Position numbers and translations under genes: made by a program | In this document: positions 35,740 to 42,850 of the stretch, piece after piece | Position numbering within the stretch: position 1 is the first letter of the stretch | Layout of the letters: each line of letters opens with the position of its first letter | Assembly (NCBI GenBank): GCA_021200995.1 | Contig: JAJQFS010000046.1 | Location: 1 to 47,823, forward strand | Source: Lachnospiraceae bacterium | Lineage (GTDB): Bacteria > Bacillota > Clostridia > Lachnospirales > Lachnospiraceae | Length of the DNA: 47,823 nt | Reading direction: 5' to 3' | Notes under the pieces: generated by a model | The model's input: only the letters and a program-made list of their open reading frames with translations | Told to the model about the DNA's origin: nothing | Databases searched by the model: none

Positions 35740-36495
35740 ATGACAAATCAGTTTTCCAGGACGGAGTTGTTAATCGGAAAAGACGGCGTTGAGCGCCTCC
35801 AAAACGCGAAGATTGCCGTTTTCGGCATCGGCGGTGTAGGAGGGTACGCGGTGGAAGCGCTTGTCAGAAGCGGCGCAGGCTCTTTTGTGCTGGTCGACGA
35901 CGACAGGATATGTCTGACCAATTTAAACCGCCAGATCATCGCCACGCGTAAAACCATCGGAAAATATAAGGTGGATGTGATGAAGGAGCGGATACTGGAG
36001 ATCAACCCGCAGGCGCATGTGGAAACCCGTCAGTGTTTTTTTCTTCCTGAAAACGCGCAGGACTTTGACTTTTCACAGTATTCCTATGTCATCGACGCCG
36101 TGGACACGGTCACCGCGAAGCTGGAGATCATTACACGGGCGCAGCAGGAAGGCGTGCCTGTTATCAGCTGCATGGGAGCGGGTAATAAGCTGGATCCCAC
36201 ACAGTTCCGGGTGGCGGATATCTATGAGACAACGATCTGTCCGTTAGCGAGGGTCATGCGCCGTGAGTGCAGAAAGCGGGGCATTGAGCATTTAAAGGTA
36301 GTGTATTCCACAGAGAAAGCGGTTCGGCCCCTGGAGGATGCGGCTGTCAGTTGCAGAACCAACTGTGTCTGTCCACCCGGGACGGCCCGCAAGTGTACCG
36401 AGCGGCGGGACATTCCGGGGAGCGTTTCCTTTGTGCCGTCTGTCGCCGGGCTAATCCTGGCGGGCGAGGTAATCCGTGATCTGGCGGGCGTCTGA
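35740..36495 (+). CDS. tcdA: tRNA threonylcarbamoyladenosine dehydratase
   Basis: 251 residues of the ThiF/E1 family. TcdA (CsdL/YgdL) uses ATP to close the threonylcarbamoyl side chain at A37 into its cyclic form. The nucleotide-binding GIGGVGGYAVEAL, the Arg/Asp set NLNRQIIA, and CMGAGNKLDPTQFRVADIY with TICPLARVMRRECRKRGI are diagnostic. A Cys-rich stretch (CRTNCVCPPGTARKC) is near the C-terminus. It adds to the tRNA-modification genes here (QueH, TtcA-like). Confidence 0.92.
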   Translation: MTNQFSRTELLIGKDGVERLQNAKIAVFGIGGVGGYAVEALVRSGAGSFVLVDDDRICLTNLNRQIIATRKTIGKYKVDVMKERILEINPQAHVETRQCFFLPENAQDFDFSQYSYVIDAVDTVTAKLEIITRAQQEGVPVISCMGAGNKLDPTQFRVADIYETTICPLARVMRRECRKRGIEHLKVVYSTEKAVRPLEDAAVSCRTNCVCPPGTARKCTERRDIPGSVSFVPSVAGLILAGEVIRDLAGV

Positions 36496-36569
36496 AGGCT
36501 CTGAAAGGGAAGGATTATTTAAGTAAAAATGTTGTCAATCAATTTGAAGCACTGAAAAGAGGGAGAAAA

Positions 36570-36965
36570 ATGAGCACAACAGAAATTTCACAACAGGAAG
36601 CTGAAACAGAAAAGAAAGCAGAAAAGGTGAAACTGCCAGTGAATAAAAAGACTTTCGCGGAGCTTTTTGCGCAGATAAAAGAGAAGCTGGAAAAGGCGGA
36701 TATCACCGCTTTGAAGGACAGGATTGCCTATGAGTTCCATTTAAGCGACCTGGAAGGTGTATTTTATGTAGAAGCCCATGACGGGCAGATCGATGTCCAG
36801 CCTTATGATTATCATGACCATAATGGGGTTATCTTCGCGAGCGCGGCGACTTACGAGGCATTGTGCGACGGCGGTCTGACACCGATCACCGCCTACGCAG
36901 CCGGACGATTGAAAGTAGACGGCAACGTAGATCAGGTGAAGGCGTTGATGAAGATTTTTGCATAG
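36570..36965 (+). CDS. SCP2 sterol-binding-domain protein
   Basis: 131 residues, soluble. After a charged N-terminal tail, the pattern AYEFHLSDLEGVFYVEAHDG, then SAATYEALCDGGLTPITAYAAGRLKVDGNVDQ (shown by its start and end) is that of the SCP2 fold, which has a hydrophobic pocket for lipids. No enzyme activity is known for such stand-alone bacterial proteins. It is preceded by AGAGGGAG and ends in a strong terminator. Confidence 0.82.
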   Translation: MSTTEISQQEAETEKKAEKVKLPVNKKTFAELFAQIKEKLEKADITALKDRIAYEFHLSDLEGVFYVEAHDGQIDVQPYDYHDHNGVIFASAATYEALCDGGLTPITAYAAGRLKVDGNVDQVKALMKIFA

Positions 36966-37030
36966 GGAGGTTATTTCGCAAAAGCAACCGGCAAAGATCT
37001 GCAAAAGCGTTCGTTTATGAAATAGGATTG

Positions 37031-37080
37031 AAAAGGGCTCCCTGCGAACGGAATAGCATCCGTTTACAGAGAGCCTTTTT
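37031..37080 (+). terminator. Terminator after the SCP2 gene
   Basis: GGCTCCCTG and its partner at 37066-37075, plus AACGGA/TCCGTT, form a long stem with a small internal loop, followed by TTTTT. Confidence 0.85.
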
Positions 37081-37128
37081 GCATGAATTTTCGGCTTCAT
37101 GCCGCATTCTTTTTTAAATGAAGCGGCT

Positions 37129-37311
37129 TTATTCCTTCTCCAGATAGCTGTACACAACAGCTGCCAGCGCGCCGCCGACAAGCGGGCCGACGATGAAGAT
37201 CCACACCTGGGAGAGCGCATCGCCGCCTGCGAAGATGGCGGGCATCAGGCTTCTGGCAGGGTTGACGGAGGTGCCAATTGCCTCTGCAATCTACTTTTTG
37301 ATACTGTTCAT
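37129..37311 (-). pseudogene. Aquaporin/glycerol-facilitator remnant with internal deletion and stop codon
   Basis: Read on the minus strand, an ATG at 37311 after GGAAGG opens MNSIKK, then TAG, then IAEAIGT. This matches the usual aquaporin start (KKYIAE-IGT) with Tyr changed to stop. The reading runs without frameshift straight into SVNPARSLMPAIF, the second NPA box, and the last membrane helix (VWIFIVGPLVGGALAAVVYS) to a stop at 37129. About three quarters of the gene between the N-terminal IGT and the C-terminal GTSVNPAR is missing. The join sits at the shared Gly-Thr. It is not functional. The upstream minus-strand region appears to be retained. Confidence 0.85.
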
Positions 37312-37737
37312 ACAAAACCCTTCCTTCCTATACATATACAACTTGTATGAAGTGACGTCCGCGCGAGCGGACATGTCTGTTTTGGGATGGCCGCAGCGAA
37401 ATCGGATGAGTATTGATTTGTCTGCTCAAGGTAAACTTTTTATCTGGAGCAGGCATTCGCGATTGCGCGACAATTCCTTCGTACCGTCTTTCAGTATACA
37501 ACCAGAGGACTGATTTTGCCATAGAATTCTGAAAAAATATCATTTTCCTGAAAATCTTCTGTGTAGAACTTTTAATCTGTATGAACTGTTTTACATGAAA
37601 TATATGATTTTTCAGAAAAGGTATCATTGGTTGTTGGAGAAATCTTATGACAAAATAGTTCATCTGGGACGATATATCGTCCATATATGGTGAAATCCTG
37701 TGTTAAAGTATTGAGTGAGGCAATGAATGCTCAAATT
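37312..37737. other. Gene-free stretch with structured GC-rich core and palindromes
   Basis: No convincing gene in 426 bases. From 37355 to 37470 three hairpins occur close together: GTCCGC-GCGA-GCGGAC (37357-37372), GTCTGCTC with GAGCAGGC (37420-37454), and TCGCG-ATTG-CGCGA (37457-37470). Further on, TTCTGAAAAA (37527) and TTTTTCAGAA (37608) are an inverted pair. GGACGATATATCGTCC (37667-37682) is a perfect palindrome overlapping CCATATATGG. It is the former upstream region of the lost aquaporin and/or a structured RNA gene. Confidence 0.5.
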
Positions 37738-37747
37738 ATTAAAAATG

Positions 37748-37768
37748 ATTAACCCATAAGGTAAATTT
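37748..37768 (+). promoter_or_regulatory. higBA operator 1
   Basis: ATTAACC-N4-AGGTAAATTT, upstream of the -35 box. It is an inverted copy of operator 2, with TTAACC and GGTAA as inner half-sites. Confidence 0.7.
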
Positions 37769-37772
37769 TATG

Positions 37773-37801
37773 TTGACATAGGGCTGTTGCTGTGATAATA
37801 T
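37773..37801 (+). promoter_or_regulatory. higBA promoter
   Basis: TTGACA (37773-37778), 17-base spacer, TAATAT (37796-37801), held between the two operators. Confidence 0.8.
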
Positions 37802-37822
37802 AAATTTACCTCAAAGGTTAAT
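37802..37822 (+). promoter_or_regulatory. higBA operator 2
   Basis: AAATTTACCT-N4-GGTTAAT, directly after the -10 box. It matches operator 1 in opposite orientation at 17 of 21 positions, the four differences being in the central N4. Confidence 0.7.
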
Positions 37823-37837
37823 TAGGAAGAGGCGGGT

Positions 37838-38134
37838 TTGTACATTACATATAAGACCAAAAAGATCGAAAAGATTTGCACGAATGCGAAAACAGCTGAG
37901 AAAACATATGGAGCAATGATGGCTGAGAAAATACACCAGCGTGTGGATGAAATTTCTGCGGCTGATAATGTGGAGATGATGATACAGTTTCGCCTTGGCC
38001 GCTGTCACCCGTTGAAACAGGACAGAAAAGGACAGTACGCAGTGGATCTGGTACATCCGTACCGGCTGGTATTTGAGAAAATCGGACAGCAGGTTCAGAT
38101 TGCAAATATTCTGGAAATAGTGGATTACCACTGA
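37838..38134 (+). CDS. higB: HigB-like toxin (RelE superfamily, killer protein)
   Basis: 98 residues. A ribosome-dependent mRNA interferase fold is expected for this family (plasmid maintenance killer protein). Text such as YKTKKIEKICTNAKTAEKTYG, RCHPLKQDRKGQYAVDLVHPYRLVFE and ANILEIVDYH is typical of HigB. The start is a TTG at 37838 after GGAAGAGG; no ATG serves better. It comes before the antitoxin gene, as usual for hig and unlike most other systems, with a 20-base gap. Two operators flank the promoter. Confidence 0.9.
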   Translation: MYITYKTKKIEKICTNAKTAEKTYGAMMAEKIHQRVDEISAADNVEMMIQFRLGRCHPLKQDRKGQYAVDLVHPYRLVFEKIGQQVQIANILEIVDYH

Positions 38135-38154
38135 AAGAGAGAGGAGGAAGCGCT

Positions 38155-39207
38155 ATGAAGAAAAGCCGCAGTTATATTGCAACGCCGCCAGGAGCGACGA
38201 TTAAGGAGCAGCTGAATGACAGGAGCATGAGCCAGAAGGAGTTTGCGGCCAGGATGAATTTGTCTGAGAAGCATATCAGCAGATTGATTAACGGGGATGT
38301 GCAGCTTACTCCTGATGTTGCCGTCAGGCTGGAGACAGTTCTTGGCGTCCCGGCACGTTTCTGGAGCAATTTGGAAGCAATTTACAGAGAGAAGATTGTG
38401 AAGGTTGAGGCAGAAAACACCATGGATGCGGATATAGAGCTTGCCAGACAGTTTCCGTATAATGAAATGGCTAAGCTTGGCTGGGTTCCGGAAACCAGAG
38501 ATTCTAAGGAGAAGGTAGTTAATTTAAGAAATTATTTTGAGGTGGTGGAATTGGCACTGCTTGGCAATACGCAGATTACCAGAATTGCCTGCAGAAGACT
38601 CGCGTTTACTGAGAAAAGCGATCTGGCACTTATGGCCTGGGCGCAGGAGGCCAGGATTCTGGCCCGCAGTATGGAGACTTCTCCGGTAAATGTCAGAGGA
38701 TTACTTGCAGTGCTCCCCGGAATTCGGGAAATGACTGTGATGAAATTCGATGAGTTTTATCCGCAGATCAGGCAGGATTTGTCAGGGTGCGGCGTTGCGC
38801 TGGTTTTTCTGCCGCATCTGAAAGGGTCATTTTTGCAGGGTGCGACCTTCCGGGAAGGAAATAAAATTGTTCTTGGTCTTACTGCGCGGGGAAAAGATGC
38901 GGATAAATTCTGGTTCAGTCTTTTTCATGAGCTGGCGCATATTATCTATGGGCATGTGGACCTGCCGGATGGAACATCGCAGGAAGATGAGGATGCAGCC
39001 AATGCCTGGGCGAGTGACATGTTAATTCCTTCAGAGAAATTCTACGCTTTTGTCGCCGACAGGGATTATTCGGAGCAAAGGATATGTGAATTTGCGTCTG
39101 AGCAGGGAATTGCGCCGGGAATTGTGGTGGGGAGAATGCAGCGTGAAGGGGTGATCCAATACAATATGCTGAATGAATTAAAGGATCATTATGAGATATC
39201 TGTATAA
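38155..39207 (+). CDS. higA: HigA-like antitoxin with ImmA/IrrE-type metallopeptidase domain
   Basis: 350 residues, about three times the length of a plain HigA. Residues 10-70 form the HigA-type helix-turn-helix (PPGATIKEQL, MSQKEFAARMNLSEKHISRLINGD, GVPARFWSNLE). The C-terminal part has the zinc protease motif HELAH (His258, Glu259, His262) followed by GH at 266-267, as in ImmA/IrrE proteins that cleave repressors. One protein may thus bind the operator, neutralise HigB and cut itself or a partner. HigA-peptidase fusions are known but poorly studied. The start ATG follows AGAGGAGG. Transcription ends at the hairpin near 39290. Confidence 0.88.
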   Translation: MKKSRSYIATPPGATIKEQLNDRSMSQKEFAARMNLSEKHISRLINGDVQLTPDVAVRLETVLGVPARFWSNLEAIYREKIVKVEAENTMDADIELARQFPYNEMAKLGWVPETRDSKEKVVNLRNYFEVVELALLGNTQITRIACRRLAFTEKSDLALMAWAQEARILARSMETSPVNVRGLLAVLPGIREMTVMKFDEFYPQIRQDLSGCGVALVFLPHLKGSFLQGATFREGNKIVLGLTARGKDADKFWFSLFHELAHIIYGHVDLPDGTSQEDEDAANAWASDMLIPSEKFYAFVADRDYSEQRICEFASEQGIAPGIVVGRMQREGVIQYNMLNELKDHYEISV

Positions 39208-39275
39208 AATGCAAGAAAAGCGGCGGCAGTCATGGTAAGCAGTCCAGTGACAGTATGGGAACGAAGAAATGTGAA

Positions 39276-39313
39276 AATGTCCGGCAGAGTTTGCCGGACA
39301 TTCTGTGTTTTTC
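39276..39313. terminator. Terminator between convergent higBA and HIT genes
   Basis: An 11-bp perfect stem, AATGTCCGGCA (39276-39286) with TGCCGGACATT (39292-39302) and loop GAGTT, followed by CTGTGTTTTT. Confidence 0.8.
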
Positions 39314-39367
39314 GGGACATTTTGAATATAATTTCATGTCCCTGATTATGATTCCTCAAGAGATTTT

Positions 39368-39781
39368 TTACAGATTGGCCTTAATCTTCTCAATCATTTC
39401 CACATACTCGGCGTCTGTCAGGAATTTCTCGCCCGGATTCATGGCAAAGACGCCGCCCCACTCATAGCCGTCCTTGTATTTCGGCACCAGATGCATATGC
39501 AGATGGCAGCCCGTGTCGCCGTAGGCGCCATAGTTAAGCTTGTCCGGATGGAAGGCCGCGTGGATGGCCTTCGCTGCGCGGTTGACGTCCGCGAAAAACG
39601 CGTTGCGCTCCTCATCAGAAATATCCACGATCTCGCTGACGTGGTCTTTATAGGCCACGATACATCTGCCGGGGTGAGACTGCTCTTTGAAAAGAATCAG
39701 CGTGCTGACGGACAGCTCGCAGATTTCGATTCCGAAGGCGGCCAGAAGCTCGCCCTTCTGACAATAACCACAATTTTCCAT
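39368..39781 (-). CDS. HIT-family hydrolase
   Basis: 137 residues. HIT proteins hydrolyse nucleoside phosphoramidates or dinucleotides. The triad is GCHLHMHLVPKY (His-x-His-x-His). CIVAYKDHVSEIVDISDEE and the N-terminal CGYCQKGELL (a Zn-type CxxC) are typical of Hint/Fhit-like members. The substrate is not known. It lies 72 bases downstream of the Rrf2 gene on the same strand and may share its transcript. Confidence 0.88.
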   Translation of the reverse strand: MENCGYCQKGELLAAFGIEICELSVSTLILFKEQSHPGRCIVAYKDHVSEIVDISDEERNAFFADVNRAAKAIHAAFHPDKLNYGAYGDTGCHLHMHLVPKYKDGYEWGGVFAMNPGEKFLTDAEYVEMIEKIKANL

Positions 39782-39853
39782 AAATGAATACCTCTTTTCT
39801 GTCCGAAGACATTTTTATTATGTTTCCATTTTACTATAGCAGGACAGTGCGCG

Positions 39854-40285
39854 TCAGATATAATATTCCGACGTGTAGCGTGGGTTGTCGATGATGTCCT
39901 GGAGCGTGATGCCGTCCAGGTAGTCGTTGATGACTTTGGACAACCCTTCGTAAATCGGCAGCGTCATGCAGCCGTCGCAGCGCTCGCAGGAATTGGGGGA
40001 GGTGTCCATGCAGCTGACAGGCATCAGGCTCCCCTCCGCGCTTTCTAAGATTTCCCGCACCGTGATTTCCATGGGATGACGGGCCAGCTGGTAGCCGCCC
40101 ATGTGGCCGCGGTTAGTTAAAAGCAGGTTATTGCGGTTGAGAAAGGGAATGATCTGCTCCAGGTATTTTTTGGAAATTTCCTGTCTTTGCGAAATGTCTT
40201 TTAAGGCAATAAAGCCTTCGTTATAGTGCTGCGCCAGGTCGATCATCATTCTGAGCGAGTAGCGCCCGCGTGTTGAAATCCTCAA
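39854..40285 (-). CDS. Rrf2-family transcription regulator, IscR-like
   Basis: 143 residues. A winged helix at the N-terminus (RISTRGRYSLRMMIDLAQHY, ISQRQEISKKYLEQIIPFL, RGHMGGYQLAR) is followed by a dimer helix. The cysteine group CMDTSPNSCERCDGCM resembles, but does not copy, the three cysteines by which IscR holds a 2Fe-2S cluster. CymR-type relatives lack these. It is divergent from sufC and probably represses or adjusts the suf genes by Fe-S status. Its own promoter contains a loose version of the suf/cysK operator, so it may regulate itself. Confidence 0.88.
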   Translation of the reverse strand: MRISTRGRYSLRMMIDLAQHYNEGFIALKDISQRQEISKKYLEQIIPFLNRNNLLLTNRGHMGGYQLARHPMEITVREILESAEGSLMPVSCMDTSPNSCERCDGCMTLPIYEGLSKVINDYLDGITLQDIIDNPRYTSEYYI

Positions 40286-40320
40286 AAACTGCTTCCTCCT
40301 GTCAACCTTATTTCAACAGG

Positions 40321-40349
40321 ATTATACCATAGGTTTAGTAGGTATTCAA
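40321..40349 (-). promoter_or_regulatory. Promoter of the Rrf2 gene
   Basis: On the minus strand, TTGAAT (40349-40344), 17-base spacer, TATAAT (40326-40321). The spacer contains CATAGGTTTA (40328-40337), a loose match to the suf/cysK operator. Confidence 0.7.
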
Positions 40350-40398
40350 TCGGATTTTTGTTTTCAAATTTTTAAAAAACATAAATTTCGCAATTCGG

Positions 40399-40427
40399 TT
40401 GACAGGAAACACGGATGGGCATATAAT
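40399..40427 (+). promoter_or_regulatory. suf promoter P1 (perfect consensus)
   Basis: TTGACA (40399-40404), 17-base spacer, TATAAT (40422-40427). Confidence 0.85.
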
Positions 40428-40434
40428 GGCAATG

Positions 40435-40456
40435 CCTAGGAAAAACATAGGAATTA
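40435..40456 (+). promoter_or_regulatory. Candidate Rrf2-type operator at suf P1
   Basis: CCTA-N9-TAGGAATTA, overlapping the expected start of transcription from P1. It is identical in pattern to the site at cysK. Confidence 0.55.
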
Positions 40457-40474
40457 AGGGCAGCCCCGCACAGC

Positions 40475-40503
40475 TTGACAGAACGATGAAATGTGCTTAT
40501 AAT
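40475..40503 (+). promoter_or_regulatory. suf promoter P2 (perfect consensus)
   Basis: TTGACA (40475-40480), 17-base spacer, TATAAT (40498-40503). It is directly overlapped by the palindrome ATTCC-TTT-GGAAT (40502-40514), whose reverse reads AAAGGAATTATA, close to the operator core. Confidence 0.85.
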
Positions 40504-40562
40504 TCCTTTGGAATATTGAGATAAGAAAAAAGGTTACAATAGAGCTTGGAGGAAAAGACGGC

Positions 40563-41312
40563 ATGTCAGATACACTTTTACAGATCAGAAATCTGGACGT
40601 TCGTGTGGAGGAAAAAGAGATCCTGCGCGGCGTGGATATGGATATCAGAAAGAGAGAAACTCACGTCCTCATGGGTCCCAACGGCGCGGGCAAATCCACG
40701 CTTGGCTTTGCGTTGATGGGCAATCCGAAGTATGAGATCACAGGCGGACAGATTTTGCTGGACGGGGAGGATATCATAGGCGCGGCTGTGGATGCGCGTG
40801 CGAAGGCAGGCCTGTTCCTTTCTTTCCAGGAGCCTCTGGAGGTGCCGGGGCTGACGCTGGAGAGCTTTCTGCGCAGCGCGGTGCAGCAGCGTACGGGTAA
40901 ACGTCTTCGCCTCTGGGATTTTAAAAAGAAGTTGGAGAAAGCCATGGAGCTTCTTCAGATTGATAAAAGCTACGCTTCCCGCGACTTAAACGTCGGTTTT
41001 TCCGGCGGTGAGAAGAAAAAGATCGAGATTTTACAGCTTCTGATGTTTGAGCCGAAGCTGGCTATTCTGGACGAGACCGATTCGGGTCTGGATGTGGACG
41101 CGGTGCGCGTGGTTTCCGACGGCATCCGGATTTTCCAGCAGGAGCAGGATGGCGCGCTGCTGGTTATTACGCACAGCACGAAGATTCTGGAATCACTCCA
41201 GGTTGATCACACGCATGTGATGGTGGACGGGCATATCGTGGCTGTCGGCGACGGCAACCTGGTGGATACGATCAATACGGACGGGTATGAGCAGTTCCTG
41301 ACGAAAGCATGA
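40563..41312 (+). CDS. sufC: Fe-S assembly ATPase SufC
   Basis: 249 residues. An ABC-type ATPase that drives the SufB-SufD scaffold; it is not a transporter. Walker A GPNGAGKST, signature FSGGEKKKIE and Walker B LAILDETDSGLDVDAV are all present (the usual DEIDSGLD form is DETDSGLD here). The ATG follows GGAGG. It is the first gene of the suf operon, with two perfect promoters upstream. Confidence 0.97.
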   Translation: MSDTLLQIRNLDVRVEEKEILRGVDMDIRKRETHVLMGPNGAGKSTLGFALMGNPKYEITGGQILLDGEDIIGAAVDARAKAGLFLSFQEPLEVPGLTLESFLRSAVQQRTGKRLRLWDFKKKLEKAMELLQIDKSYASRDLNVGFSGGEKKKIEILQLLMFEPKLAILDETDSGLDVDAVRVVSDGIRIFQQEQDGALLVITHSTKILESLQVDHTHVMVDGHIVAVGDGNLVDTINTDGYEQFLTKA

Positions 41313-41431
41313 AAGCTTGCGCCGCTTAGGAGAAGGAGCAGGGCCGCTTTTGTTTCTTAAGAGGTCATGAGAGACAGCACTGACGGGGATACAGCCGTTT
41401 TCGCGTTATAAGAGAACTTGAAGAGGCATGA

Positions 41432-42838
41432 ATGAGAGAGAAAAGTCAGGTTGATGATATCAACCGCAGTATATACGATTTTAAAAATGAGGACGAGGAC
41501 GCCTATAAGCTGCAGGCCGGTCTGACGCCTGAGATTGTGGACAAGATTTCAAAGGAAAAAAATGATCCGGCATGGATGAATCAGTTCCGCCTGCATTCCC
41601 TGCAGATTTATAACTCTCTGCAGGTTCCAAATTGGGGACCAAGCATCGATGGCCTGGACATGGACCATATCGTGACCTATGTGCGGCCCAACACGAAGAT
41701 GAGCGCGAAGTGGTCCGATGTGCCGGAGGATATCAAGGATACATTTGAGCGTCTGGGTATTCCCCAGGCGGAGCGTAAGTCCTTAGCCGGTGTGGGCGCG
41801 CAATATGACTCCGAGTTAGTGTATCATAATGTCCGTGAGGAAGTGGCGGCCATGGGCGTGGTTTACACGGACTTGGAGAGCGCCATGCACGGCGAGTACG
41901 CCGACATGATCCGGACGCATTTTATGAAGCTGGTGCCGCCGCAGGATCACAAATTCGCGGCGCTCCACGGGGCGGTCTGGTCCGGCGGTTCCTTTGTGTA
42001 TGTGCCGCCAGGCGTGACGGTGGAGATTCCTCTGCAGTCTTATTTTCGCTTAAACGCGCCCGGAGCGGGGCAGTTTGAGCACACGCTGATTATCGTGGAC
42101 GAGGGCGCGAATCTGCATTTCATTGAAGGGTGTTCCGCGCCGAAATATAACGTGGCCAATCTTCACGCCGGCTGCGTGGAATTGTATGTGGGCAAAAACG
42201 CCCGCCTGCGCTACTCCACCATCGAGAACTGGTCCAAGAATATGTACAATCTGAACACCAAGCGCGCAATCGTGGAGGAGGGCGGCACCATGGAATGGGT
42301 GTCTGGCTCCTTTGGCTCGCATGTGTCCTACCTGTACCCGATGACCATTTTAAAAGGGAAAAATTCCCGCATGGAGTTCACCGGCATCACCTTCGCCGGA
42401 GAGGGGCAGAACCTGGACACCGGCGCGAAAGTCGTGCATATGGGCGAAGGGACTTCTTCTTATATTAATACGAAATCCATCTCCAAGGACGGCGGCATCA
42501 GTACCTTCCGCAGCTCTGTGGTAATTCAGGAGAAGGCTGCGCACAGCAAGGCCGCGGTTTCCTGTCAGTCCCTGATGCTGGACGATATCTCCCGTTCCGA
42601 TACGATTCCGGCGATGGATATCCGTTGCGGCGACGCGGATGTGGGACATGAGGCGAAGATCGGACGCATCAGCGACGAGGCGGTCTTTTATCTGATGTCG
42701 CGCGGCATCAGCGAGGAAAACGCCAGGGCGATGATCGTGGGCGGCTTTGCGGACAACGTATCGAAGGAACTGCCGCTTGAGTACGCAGTGGAGATGAATA
42801 ATCTGATTCGCCTGGAAATGAAGGGCAGCATCGGCTGA
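41432..42838 (+). CDS. sufB: Fe-S cluster scaffold SufB
   Basis: 468 residues. Builds Fe-S clusters together with SufC and SufD. Typical text includes LHGAVWSGGSFVYVPPGV, FEHTLIIVDEGANLHFIEGCSAP, ENWSKNMYNLNTKRA, and near the end RCGDADVGHEAKIGRISDEAVFYLMSRG (shown in part). The ATG at 41432 follows AGAGG. There is an unusually long gap of 119 bases after sufC, in which I see no gene or clear hairpin. Confidence 0.97.
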   Translation: MREKSQVDDINRSIYDFKNEDEDAYKLQAGLTPEIVDKISKEKNDPAWMNQFRLHSLQIYNSLQVPNWGPSIDGLDMDHIVTYVRPNTKMSAKWSDVPEDIKDTFERLGIPQAERKSLAGVGAQYDSELVYHNVREEVAAMGVVYTDLESAMHGEYADMIRTHFMKLVPPQDHKFAALHGAVWSGGSFVYVPPGVTVEIPLQSYFRLNAPGAGQFEHTLIIVDEGANLHFIEGCSAPKYNVANLHAGCVELYVGKNARLRYSTIENWSKNMYNLNTKRAIVEEGGTMEWVSGSFGSHVSYLYPMTILKGKNSRMEFTGITFAGEGQNLDTGAKVVHMGEGTSSYINTKSISKDGGISTFRSSVVIQEKAAHSKAAVSCQSLMLDDISRSDTIPAMDIRCGDADVGHEAKIGRISDEAVFYLMSRGISEENARAMIVGGFADNVSKELPLEYAVEMNNLIRLEMKGSIG

Positions 42839-42850
42839 GGGAGGAGAAGG

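Noticed and set aside
37193-37513. Plus-strand 106-codon ORF across the aquaporin remnant
   Set aside because: It has no ribosome site, reads antisense to the aquaporin end, and crosses three RNA-type hairpins.
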